Origin: CAXQZM01 sp964228455
GTDB lineage: Bacteria > Pseudomonadota > Alphaproteobacteria > UBA7985
DNA: 10,103 bases
Reading direction: 5' to 3'
Assembly: GCA_964228455.1 (NCBI GenBank)
Contig: CAXQZM010000025.1
Coordinates: forward strand, 1 to 10,103
Numbering within the stretch: position 1 is the stretch's first letter; each line of letters opens with the position of its first letter. Shown piece after piece: positions 1-5,881 of the stretch. The position numbers and the translations under genes were made by a program. The notes under the pieces were generated by a model. The model saw nothing but the letters and a program-made list of their open reading frames with translations. It ran no database searches and had not been told where the DNA came from.

Positions 1-902
1 ATTAGGTTGTCAAGATTTTCGATATGCGCGCGAGTTAGCTGATACGCTAACTCTTCATCCATATCAGCATTCACGAAATCACCACCAACCATGGCCATGC
101 CTCGGAATGTGTCATCTTCTGAGATAATAGTCCAAGAGTCACCCAAGGCTTCTTGGATTTCCGAGACCGGAGCGGTGAACGGAGCTGCTCCAACAGCATT
201 CAAGAGTCCAGCCGCTGCCTCGCTTTCAAACACGTCTTTTGGATATGAGATTGCAACTGAAGCACCAGCAGCTCCAACTTGACTCTCACGTGGTCCTGGG
301 AATGTGCCGGGAATAACTGCAACATCTGCGGTGCCATCGATCACAGCATTTGCTAATTGGTTCATGCTTACTGTAACAGATTCGTAATCCTCATCCGCTT
401 TCAATCCCGTTGCAATTTGGACGAGCGCACGTGAATTACGTGGCATGCTTCCTTGTGGTGGGCCTTGCAGAACTTTGAGCCCCTTTAGGTCGTCCCAGCT
501 ATCGATACCCGACGCTTCAAAGCCGTACATATAAAATACGCTAAAGGTATATGGATACAGTAACTGGACTTTTGGAGCGAGCTCAGCACCACGCTCTGCA
601 CCAACACTACCGAAAGGTCCTGCGCCCCTGCTTAGCATGAATGGAAGGTGGTATGGCGCGCCGCCTATATCAATTTCACCTTCAGCGACTGCAAGAACAT
701 ACTTCGTGCCAGTTTGGCCATCTTTCATTTGAATATTTGCAACGCCTGCCGCCGCCGCATATTCAACGAGGCCAGTCGCTACCAATCCACCGGCGGTACC
801 AGCGCCTGCGGCGTGTGAAACTAGATTAGCCTGCCCAAAAGCAGGGGTGGTTATGAATGATGCAGTCGCTACAGCTGCCATCATGGTTAATTTTTTCAGC
901 AT
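1..902 (-). CDS. TRAP transporter solute-binding protein, TAXI family (3' end cut by window edge)
   Basis: This is my own translation of the minus strand from the ATG at 902; the frame stays open to the left edge, giving about 300 residues. It begins MLKKLTMMAAVATASF and has a signal peptide with a likely cleavage after A21-F-G23, so the product is periplasmic. The mature protein opens with a Gly/Ala-rich segment (AAGAGTAGG), and the middle contains DDLKGLKVLQGPPQGSMPR. Both are typical of TAXI substrate-binding proteins, which capture an organic anion and deliver it to a fused TRAP membrane subunit. TAXI proteins usually run a little over 300 residues, so only a short C-terminus is missing. 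The start is set by GGGAGGA at 907-913. The membrane subunit would be expected just beyond the left edge. Two palindromic operator-like sites (1004-1017, 1130-1143) lie upstream, the nearer inside the probable promoter. Family call is firm; substrate unknown. Confidence 0.9.
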   Translation of the reverse strand, partial: MLKKLTMMAAVATASFITTPAFGQANLVSHAAGAGTAGGLVATGLVEYAAAAGVANIQMKDGQTGTKYVLAVAEGEIDIGGAPYHLPFMLSRGAGPFGSVGAERGAELAPKVQLLYPYTFSVFYMYGFEASGIDSWDDLKGLKVLQGPPQGSMPRNSRALVQIATGLKADEDYESVTVSMNQLANAVIDGTADVAVIPGTFPGPRESQVGAAGASVAISYPKDVFESEAAAGLLNAVGAAPFTAPVSEIQEALGDSWTIISEDDTFRGMAMVGGDFVNADMDEELAYQLTRAHIENLDNL

Positions 903-906
903 AGTA

Positions 907-913
907 TCCTCCC
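907..913 (-). promoter_or_regulatory. Ribosome binding site of the TAXI binding-protein gene
   Basis: GGGAGGA on the minus strand ends four bases before the ATG at 902. It is a strong Shine-Dalgarno and fixes the start of the open-ended coding region. Confidence 0.8.
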
Positions 914-995
914 AATGCACACTGCGGAAATACTCGAGCCCTTAAAATTACGAGAAGCTCAAGCCGGATTACGAATCGTACTCCTTAGTTGACAT

Positions 996-1022
996 GTCAT
1001 ACATTCAGGATCCCAAAGTCAA
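996..1022 (-). promoter_or_regulatory. Probable promoter of the TAXI binding-protein gene
   Basis: On the minus strand a -35-like TTGACT (1022-1017) is followed by TATGAC (1001-996), 15 bp apart; TGACAT two bases further on gives 17 bp. The space between the elements is taken up by the palindrome variant at 1004-1017, so a bound protein would exclude RNA polymerase. A separate perfect 10-bp palindrome, TGACATGTCA (990-999), overlaps the -10 area. Called from hexamer similarity only. Confidence 0.5.
1004..1017. promoter_or_regulatory. Operator-like palindrome A (TTCAGGATCCCAAA)
   Basis: Matches 12 of 14 positions of the perfect palindrome TTTGGGATCCCAAA found at 1130 and 2948. It lies in the -35/-10 spacer of the TAXI gene promoter and is proposed as a binding site for the GntR regulator encoded at 9921. 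Its centre is 126 bp from site B. Assignment to that regulator is inference. Confidence 0.65.
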
Positions 1023-1056
1023 GATGAATCGATTTCAATTTACGTAATTTTGAGTT

Positions 1057-1078
1057 AAATTGAGGAAATTCTCAATTT
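1057..1078. repeat. AT-rich perfect inverted repeat upstream of the TAXI gene promoter
   Basis: AAATTGAG (1057-1064) and CTCAATTT (1071-1078) are exact inverted copies around a 6-base loop. It lies about 35 bp upstream of the proposed -35 of the TAXI gene. There is no GC-rich stem and no long T run, so it is a poor terminator. It could be a site for a second regulator. An 8-bp palindrome TTACGTAA (1040-1047) lies next to it. Confidence 0.4.
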
Positions 1079-1129
1079 TAAATGCAGTAAAGAGGCCGGA
1101 TCTTTACCTTGTTTCACGTCCGAACTTTT

Positions 1130-1143
1130 TTTGGGATCCCAAA
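1130..1143. promoter_or_regulatory. Operator-like palindrome B (perfect TTTGGGATCCCAAA)
   Basis: A perfect 14-bp palindrome, identical to site D at 2948-2961. It lies between the 3' end of the sulfatase gene and the promoter of the TAXI gene, with no convincing promoter around it in the TAXI direction. It may be an auxiliary operator: its centre is 126 bp (close to 12 turns of B-DNA) from site A. Confidence 0.65.
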
Positions 1144-1156
1144 TTTATATTGCAAA

Positions 1157-1179
1157 TGCCCAGCCGCGGCTACTGGGCA
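1157..1179 (-). terminator. Terminator-like hairpin after the sulfatase gene
   Basis: On the minus strand, 17 bases past the sulfatase stop codon, TGCCCAG and CTGGGCA form a 7-bp GC-rich stem with a 9-base loop that itself contains GCCGCGG. Only a short T stretch follows (TTTGC), so termination may be partial. It would separate the sulfatase transcript from the TAXI gene, which has its own promoter. Confidence 0.45.
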
Positions 1180-1196
1180 GTGAAACTTATTTGGCA

Positions 1197-2843
1197 TTAG
1201 GTAGAAATAGAGTCCGCCGGCCTTCTTTTGGGCAAGATGCTGGGGTCTTTTCCCTCGGCGCTGGCTTCGTCCCAATAGCCTATAAGGACTCCTAGGTCTT
1301 CCTCGGCGCCAATCATTTCGATGTTGCGTTCTTCGGACCAAGTCTCACGATGACGATACTGCAGTGCCCAGTGTCCAAGCAGGTTATGCATAGCTTGTAC
1401 TTGCCCCTCATAGCTGGGGTCTGACCCTAGATCTACCAATTCTTCAGGATCATTCTTTAAGTTGAACAAAACTGGTGGGAAGCCTGGCGCATGAATGTAT
1501 TTCCACTCATGGTTGGCTACCATATAAATTCTGCAATCTAGAGGTTGGCGGTTAGTTTTAGGTGACCAAGTTTGGCAAGAATAGTCGTATTCACTGATTG
1601 CATAGTCGCGCCATGGAATATCTTTTCCGTGCAGTAACGGAAGCAGGGACCGGCCATCTAGAACGTGCCCTGGGATTTCTCCGTCGTAAAAATCCATGAA
1701 AGTTGGCAGTAGGTCCACGAGTTCAATAAGTCTTGTGTCTTTGGTCCCTCTGGTAGAATCCGCGTCGTGCGAGGGATCTACAACAATCAACGGAACTTTT
1801 ACCGAGGCATCATGGAAGTAATCTTTGTCTCCCATCCAGTGATCGCCCATGTAATCGCCGTGGTCTGATGTGAAAACTATCATGGTATCGTCAAGAAGAT
1901 CTTTATTTTTCATGAACTCAAACAAAATGCCTAGCTGATCGTCGATTTGAGTAATTAAGCCCATGTATGCTTTTAGAACTCTCCTTCTAGCTTTTTCGCT
2001 TTGGAAAGTTTTTCCTGCAACTCTCTCCATGTAGAGTTTAGCTAGCGGGTTTGCTTTTTCTTTTTCGTCCGTTGAACGGTTGGCTTCGATTACATCTTCA
2101 TCAGTATACATGTCATTGTATGGGTGAGGGGCGACATATGGCCAGTGCGGCTTGATGTATGAGAGGTGAAGCAGCCAAGGCTTTTCGCCATCGTCAGACT
2201 CAAGAAATTCGATAGCTCGGCGAGTCATGTAAGGCGTCTCCGAGTCTTCATCTTTCACGCGAGATGGCAGATCTACCCTGTCATTAAAGAAGCCCGAGCG
2301 GATCTCGCCATCATCCAGATCGACCGAATTTGCTGCCCAATGCCACGGGTTGTGGTCTTTGTTGAAGCCTTTTGATTTTAGGTACTCATTGTATGCTAGG
2401 TCTGGTTTAACCATCCTATCTGGATGCACTCCATCATCGCGCTCATAGACTTCAAATCCAGCTTGAGAGTGATACTTCCCTACGGGGCCGCTGGGGTCAA
2501 TTCCGAGCCGTTTCATGCCTTGCACATCTGGGATGACATGTGTCTTCCCTGTTAACACGGTGCGCACACCGAGTGGATTTAAGTGGTGCCCAATATTTTG
2601 CTCGCCTATGCGGAGGGGGGCCCAATTTGATGCTGAGCCATTTGAGCTCAGGTATCGGCCCGTGTATACACTAGCTCTGGAAGGGCCGCATATGGGTGAT
2701 TGGCAAAACGTGTTCACAAAATTCACGCCGCGAGCTGCGAGTGCGTCGATGTTGGGCGTCTTTATGTGGGGGTGGCCGGTGCACCCCAAATAGTCAGGCC
2801 GGAGCTGATCACACATTATAAATAGTACGTTCTTGCGTTTCAC
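1197..2843 (-). CDS. Formylglycine-dependent sulfatase / phosphonate monoester hydrolase family enzyme, cytoplasmic
   Basis: A 548-residue member of the alkaline phosphatase superfamily (type I sulfatases and phosphonate monoester hydrolases), which hydrolyse sulfate or phosphonate esters. Counting from the GTG start: metal ligand D12 followed by Q13, as in choline-sulfatase and PMH-like members; C52-G-P-S-R56, the motif whose Cys is oxidised to formylglycine; GKTH at 99-102; KPHWP at 230-234; SDHG at 325-328; and K339. All canonical catalytic positions seem present. GKTH is more sulfatase-like than PMH-like, but overall form (KPHWPYVAP, long C-terminal tail) recalls PMH. There is no signal peptide: the first catalytic strand starts at residue 5, so the enzyme should be cytoplasmic and need an imported substrate. 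A formylglycine-generating enzyme must be encoded elsewhere. An ATG at 2912 would add 23 residues, but the GTG at 2843 has AAGGAG upstream and leaves operator C outside the gene. Substrate unknown. Confidence 0.87.
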   Translation of the reverse strand: MKRKNVLFIMCDQLRPDYLGCTGHPHIKTPNIDALAARGVNFVNTFCQSPICGPSRASVYTGRYLSSNGSASNWAPLRIGEQNIGHHLNPLGVRTVLTGKTHVIPDVQGMKRLGIDPSGPVGKYHSQAGFEVYERDDGVHPDRMVKPDLAYNEYLKSKGFNKDHNPWHWAANSVDLDDGEIRSGFFNDRVDLPSRVKDEDSETPYMTRRAIEFLESDDGEKPWLLHLSYIKPHWPYVAPHPYNDMYTDEDVIEANRSTDEKEKANPLAKLYMERVAGKTFQSEKARRRVLKAYMGLITQIDDQLGILFEFMKNKDLLDDTMIVFTSDHGDYMGDHWMGDKDYFHDASVKVPLIVVDPSHDADSTRGTKDTRLIELVDLLPTFMDFYDGEIPGHVLDGRSLLPLLHGKDIPWRDYAISEYDYSCQTWSPKTNRQPLDCRIYMVANHEWKYIHAPGFPPVLFNLKNDPEELVDLGSDPSYEGQVQAMHNLLGHWALQYRHRETWSEERNIEMIGAEEDLGVLIGYWDEASAEGKDPSILPKRRPADSIST

Positions 2844-2852
2844 AAATATTTT

Positions 2853-2858
2853 CTCCTT
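2853..2858 (-). promoter_or_regulatory. Ribosome binding site that sets the GTG start of the sulfatase
   Basis: AAGGAG on the minus strand lies 9 bases before the GTG at 2843. It supports this start over the in-frame ATG at 2912, whose translation would run through a palindromic operator and add residues (SLFDLGYHIWQCKVL) unlike the family's N-terminus. Confidence 0.75.
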
Positions 2859-2878
2859 GGTTGGCAGAACTTTGCACT

Positions 2879-2906
2879 GCCATATATGGTATCCCAAATC
2901 AAACAA
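2879..2906 (-). promoter_or_regulatory. Tentative promoter of the sulfatase gene
   Basis: On the minus strand, TTGTTT (2906-2901) is 16 bp from TATGGC (2884-2879), with operator C in the spacer. Both hexamers are weak, so this rests mainly on the parallel with the other promoters, where the palindrome sits in the same place. It would give a leader of roughly 30 nt before the GTG. Confidence 0.35.
2885..2898. promoter_or_regulatory. Operator-like palindrome C (TATGGTATCCCAAA)
   Basis: Matches 12 of 14 positions of the perfect palindrome; the half CCCAAA is intact and the other half is degenerate. It lies about 40 bp upstream of the sulfatase start, in the spacer of the tentative promoter. Centre-to-centre distance to site D is 63 bp. 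Confidence 0.6.
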
Positions 2907-2942
2907 ACTCACCTATAATCTTGACTTTAATTAATCAAAACA

Positions 2943-2971
2943 TTGAATTTGGGATCCCAAAATGCTAATAA
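2943..2971 (+). promoter_or_regulatory. Probable promoter of the MBL-fold hydrolase gene
   Basis: TTGAAT (2943-2948) is followed after 17 bp by TAATAA (2966-2971); GCTAAT at 2964-2969 is an alternative -10 with a 15-bp spacer. The perfect palindrome D (2948-2961) fills most of the spacer. It would give a leader of roughly 95 nt. Confidence 0.5.
2948..2961. promoter_or_regulatory. Operator-like palindrome D (perfect TTTGGGATCCCAAA)
   Basis: A perfect 14-bp palindrome, identical to site B, between the -35 and -10 of the MBL-fold hydrolase promoter. With site C it gives one operator in or near each arm of this divergent region, so both hydrolases are probably controlled together. Confidence 0.7.
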
Positions 2972-3072
2972 GCGTTTGATTGGTGCACTAGTTGAGGTAA
3001 TCATCTCTATGCAATTTTTTTGGTTACAACAAGTGATCCAGATTCTGTTCTATTAATTGAGAGGTCATTAAG

Positions 3073-4350
3073 ATGCACCCTGAGCTTCAAGCCCACCCTG
3101 AATACTTCAAGAGTGAAATAATCAAGCTTTCAGATCGAGTGTATATGGCATTCGGCTTTGCGGCTTCGAATGTATACATGATTATTGGCGATCAGGGTGT
3201 CGTAATTGTAGACACAACTGAGACAACCTCGGCTGCAACGAATATTCTAGCTGAATTTCGGAAGATAACCGATCTGCCCGTTCACAGCATTATTCTCACG
3301 CACTCGCATAGAGATCATGTTTCAGGTGCTTCAGTTTTTGCTGCAGCGGGCAAGGCGCCAGAAATATTTGCTAGTGACAAGTTTTCGGATGACTCATTGT
3401 TTGTCGCATCTGCTCACCCCTTGCCCGTAAAAGCGATGCAGGCGAGAACCAAGCGCCAATTTGGAATAGGGCTCTCTTATCCAGAAGAAATAATTGGTAT
3501 TGGCGTTGGTCCAGGAAAACGGCCCTTAAAAGGCATGGGTGCAGGGGCTTTGTCGCCCACAAAGCTGATAGGGGATGAGGGCTCAAAAGTTAATATTTGT
3601 GGTATTGATCTGGAGCTTTCAATGGCGCCAGGTGAGACTCCTGACCACATGATAGTGTGGCTCCCGAGCGAGAAAGTGCTACTAAGCGGCGACAATTTTT
3701 ATCGCTCGTTTCCTAATTTATACGCAATTCGAGGCACTGCGTATCGTGATTTTGACACCTGGGCAGATACGATGGATTTGCTCATGGACTTTGATGCAGA
3801 GGTTTTAGGCCCAGGCCATACACGGCCCATTTTTGGGAATGGTGATATTAATGCCGTACTCACTGATTACCGTGATGCAATCAGGTCAATAGTAACGCAA
3901 ACACGCGAGGGTATGGATTTAGGGCTCACAATTGACCAACTAGCTCACCGGGTCAAATTACCCAAAGAATTAGCTGAGAAACCTCACTTGCGTGAATACT
4001 ATGGTCGGGTTGATTTTGCGGTGCGCGCATATTTTGTTGGGACTATGGGCTGGTTTGATGGGAATCCAACGACATTGAACAGATTAGCCCCTGAGGTCGA
4101 AGGAGAGCACTTTATAAATGCGATGGGCGGATCTGATAATGTTTATAAAGCTGCGGAGAAGGCTAAAGCTGCAGGCGATTATCAATGGGCTTTAGAGCTT
4201 GTGGACCGATTAATTTACACGGGTTATTTGCTTAAAGATTCAAGTTCTTTGAAGGCGTCTATATTAAGAGCCTATGCGGAGGGGCAGATAAATTGCCCAA
4301 CACGACATTACTATATCTCATCTGCTTATGAACTAGATGCTTTCGATTGA
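3073..4350 (+). CDS. Metallo-beta-lactamase-fold hydrolase related to alkyl sulfatases, short form
   Basis: 425 residues. The N-terminal half is an MBL fold: D47, the dinuclear zinc signature H77-S-H79-R-D81-H82, H192 in the APGETPDHM segment, D207 in SGDNF and H249 in GPGHTRP. After residue 250 it matches the alkyl-sulfatase dimerisation domain of the SdsA/BDS1 group: LAEKPHLREYYG, AYFVGTMGWFDGNP and AGDYQWALELVDRL are strongly family-like. SdsA-type enzymes are roughly 200 residues longer because of a C-terminal SCP2-like substrate-binding domain, which is absent; the gene ends in a normal stop. No signal peptide is seen, so it should be cytoplasmic. The start is set by GAGAGG at 3059-3064, 8 bases before the ATG. 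It is divergent from the FGly sulfatase. Sulfate ester hydrolysis is the best guess; another ester is possible. Its last 25 bp overlap the convergent MFS gene. Confidence 0.85.
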   Translation: MHPELQAHPEYFKSEIIKLSDRVYMAFGFAASNVYMIIGDQGVVIVDTTETTSAATNILAEFRKITDLPVHSIILTHSHRDHVSGASVFAAAGKAPEIFASDKFSDDSLFVASAHPLPVKAMQARTKRQFGIGLSYPEEIIGIGVGPGKRPLKGMGAGALSPTKLIGDEGSKVNICGIDLELSMAPGETPDHMIVWLPSEKVLLSGDNFYRSFPNLYAIRGTAYRDFDTWADTMDLLMDFDAEVLGPGHTRPIFGNGDINAVLTDYRDAIRSIVTQTREGMDLGLTIDQLAHRVKLPKELAEKPHLREYYGRVDFAVRAYFVGTMGWFDGNPTTLNRLAPEVEGEHFINAMGGSDNVYKAAEKAKAAGDYQWALELVDRLIYTGYLLKDSSSLKASILRAYAEGQINCPTRHYYISSAYELDAFD

Positions 4351-5522
4351 TTAGGAATGAAAATTAGAAGGCTTGTTAGCATGCCTATAGAAGCGACTAT
4401 TAGCATGGCGAAAAACAAGACTGACGCATCTGACGATGATGGCGCCCAGTATCCTACAAGTCCGGAAAACAAAGACCCAAAAAGATGAGACAACGCTCCG
4501 ACTGTACCGGCGGCGGTTCCAATGAATGCAGGATTCAATGAGATAGCACCTGCATTCCCAGTTGGCAGCGTTATGCCATTGGCAACACCAACAAAAAAAA
4601 GGGGGAGAAAGATAAATCCGGGGGCGGTTAGGGGGCTCCAAAACAGCACGAGGCTAGCTAAAATTGCCCATACTGCTAAAGGGCGTCCTGCGACAAACAA
4701 TATATCGCTTCCCAATCGTTTTGATAACTGTCTGGTTAAGAAATTTCCACAAATATAACCAACCGGCAGCACAGCCAATAGTGCGCCAATCAAGATCTCA
4801 GAATAACCGAGATGTTGCTTGCCAACAATTGCTAGACCTACCAAATAAACGTAGAACACACCAGCGGAGAACGCTATGGTTAAACAGTATCCCCAGAACT
4901 TCAACTGGCTAAATAGAACGGGGTAAGATTTTAGCTGTCTTCCCAATGTTGAGCTTGGGTTAGTGTTTGTCTCTCGCAAGTTAAAATAAGCCACTAAAAG
5001 GCCAAGAGCTCCGTAGGCCGCTAATAAAAAGAAATTACTTTTCCATCCAAGAAACTCAGAGAGGGCGCCTCCAATTAATGGTCCCAACATCGGAACAATT
5101 GCCATAACCATAGTTAGCGTCGCAATTCCTTCAGCCGTTTCTTCCCGAGAGGCCGACGTATCCCGGATTACGGCCTGGGAGAGAACCATCCCAGCGGTTA
5201 CAAAGGACTGCAAAAAACGTCCTGCAAAAAACACTTCTACTGTAGTAGAAAATGCGCAAATTAATGAGGCGAATATGAATAGTGCAAAAGACCCCAGGAT
5301 TATTGGTCTTCGCCCAAATCTGTCAGATAGGGGCCCGATAATAACTTGCATGGCAGCTACAACTAGTAAGTAACCAGAGACAGCCCAACTCATTACGTTC
5401 TCAGCAACGCCAAATGTATCCGCCATCGCCGACAGGCTTGGCAAGAATATGTTCAAGCTAACAACGGCACAAGATGCAAGAAGGATCAGCGTTAAGATTC
5501 GGGGAGGGGTTTGGTCTCTCAA
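4326..5522 (-). CDS. MFS transporter, DHA1 / Bcr-CflA-like drug-efflux type
   Basis: 398 residues, the usual size for a 12-helix major facilitator. The first helix (about 9-27) ends in FLPSLSAMA, as in Bcr/CflA proteins. MFS motif A, GPLSDRFGRRP, is at 63-73 between helices 2 and 3. The helix 5 region has GPLIGGALSEFLGW, similar to the antiporter motif of efflux members. Located in the inner membrane, and by family more likely an exporter than an importer. The first possible start is TTG at 5522; an in-frame TGA lies 9 bases upstream, so no ATG extension exists. There is no clear Shine-Dalgarno, and the gap to the NrtS-like stop is only 5 bases, which suggests translational coupling. It is last in the six-gene run. 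Its end overlaps the convergent hydrolase gene by 25 bp, leaving no room for a dedicated terminator. Confidence 0.85.
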   Translation of the reverse strand: MRDQTPPRILTLILLASCAVVSLNIFLPSLSAMADTFGVAENVMSWAVSGYLLVVAAMQVIIGPLSDRFGRRPIILGSFALFIFASLICAFSTTVEVFFAGRFLQSFVTAGMVLSQAVIRDTSASREETAEGIATLTMVMAIVPMLGPLIGGALSEFLGWKSNFFLLAAYGALGLLVAYFNLRETNTNPSSTLGRQLKSYPVLFSQLKFWGYCLTIAFSAGVFYVYLVGLAIVGKQHLGYSEILIGALLAVLPVGYICGNFLTRQLSKRLGSDILFVAGRPLAVWAILASLVLFWSPLTAPGFIFLPLFFVGVANGITLPTGNAGAISLNPAFIGTAAGTVGALSHLFGSLFSGLVGYWAPSSSDASVLFFAMLIVASIGMLTSLLIFIPNQSKASSS

Positions 5523-5527
5523 GATAA

Positions 5528-5797
5528 TTACTCAGACTTTGAAGGAGTCTGGGTACGTTCTCGAATGGCCAAAACAGACGAGAACGTAGAGACGCAGTAA
5601 GGAACCCCAAAAGTCAGAAGTATTTTTATAAGGTCTATAGAGGTTAGGGAGAGAGTAATAAGCTTATCGCCATGGTTAATTACCGCTAATATTAACCCAA
5701 CGATTGCTGATATTTTTATTGCGCGCCAAACAACGGACGGTTGACGAGCTACCCAAAAAAAAGACTGTTTGTTCTCTGAGTTAATCGAGCGTTTCAC
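5528..5797 (-). CDS. nrtS: Small membrane protein, NrtS-like (nitrate/nitrite transporter NrtS family)
   Basis: 89 residues with two hydrophobic segments, about 26-40 (AIKISAIVGLILAVI) and 56-70 (LIKILLTFGVPYCVS). The motif between them, INHGD (40-44), and the second-helix motif VPYCVSTFSSV (65-75) match my memory of NrtS, a small two-helix family linked to nitrate/nitrite transport in cyanobacteria and found widely in marine bacteria. The start is GTG at 5797, with GAGG 10 bases upstream; an upstream ATG is closed after two codons by a stop. The gene is 84 bases after the SDR and 5 bases before the MFS gene. Nothing else here concerns nitrogen, so the family may carry another small anion in this setting, or the gene may be a passenger. 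Family call from motif memory. Confidence 0.65.
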   Translation of the reverse strand: MKRSINSENKQSFFWVARQPSVVWRAIKISAIVGLILAVINHGDKLITLSLTSIDLIKILLTFGVPYCVSTFSSVLAIRERTQTPSKSE

Positions 5798-5813
5798 AAG
5801 ACTATTGCCTCAT

Positions 5814-5835
5814 AATTTGAGCAGACTAGCAAATT
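5814..5835. repeat. Small inverted repeat before the NrtS-like gene
   Basis: AATTTG (5814-5819) and CAAATT (5830-5835) form a 6-bp inverted repeat with a 10-base spacer, just upstream of the Shine-Dalgarno (5808-5811) in the only sizeable gap inside the six-gene run. It could be a protein site or a weak hairpin; chance occurrence is possible. Confidence 0.25.
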
Positions 5836-5881
5836 GGCTTTGGGCGCACGATTAGTTCTGTCGAGCACCCATTTCAGTGAG

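Noticed and set aside
2515..2793. 92-codon open frame on the plus strand inside the sulfatase gene
   Set aside because: It is antisense to strongly conserved sulfatase coding sequence (including the CGPSR region), has no family resemblance and no convincing start signal; it is a shadow frame.
5798..5881. Separate promoter or terminator between the SDR and NrtS-like genes
   Set aside because: No -35/-10 pair with acceptable spacing and no strong hairpin with a T-run is visible in these 84 bases, and no copy of the operator palindrome. Only a minor 6-bp inverted repeat is present, so the genes are treated as probably one run.
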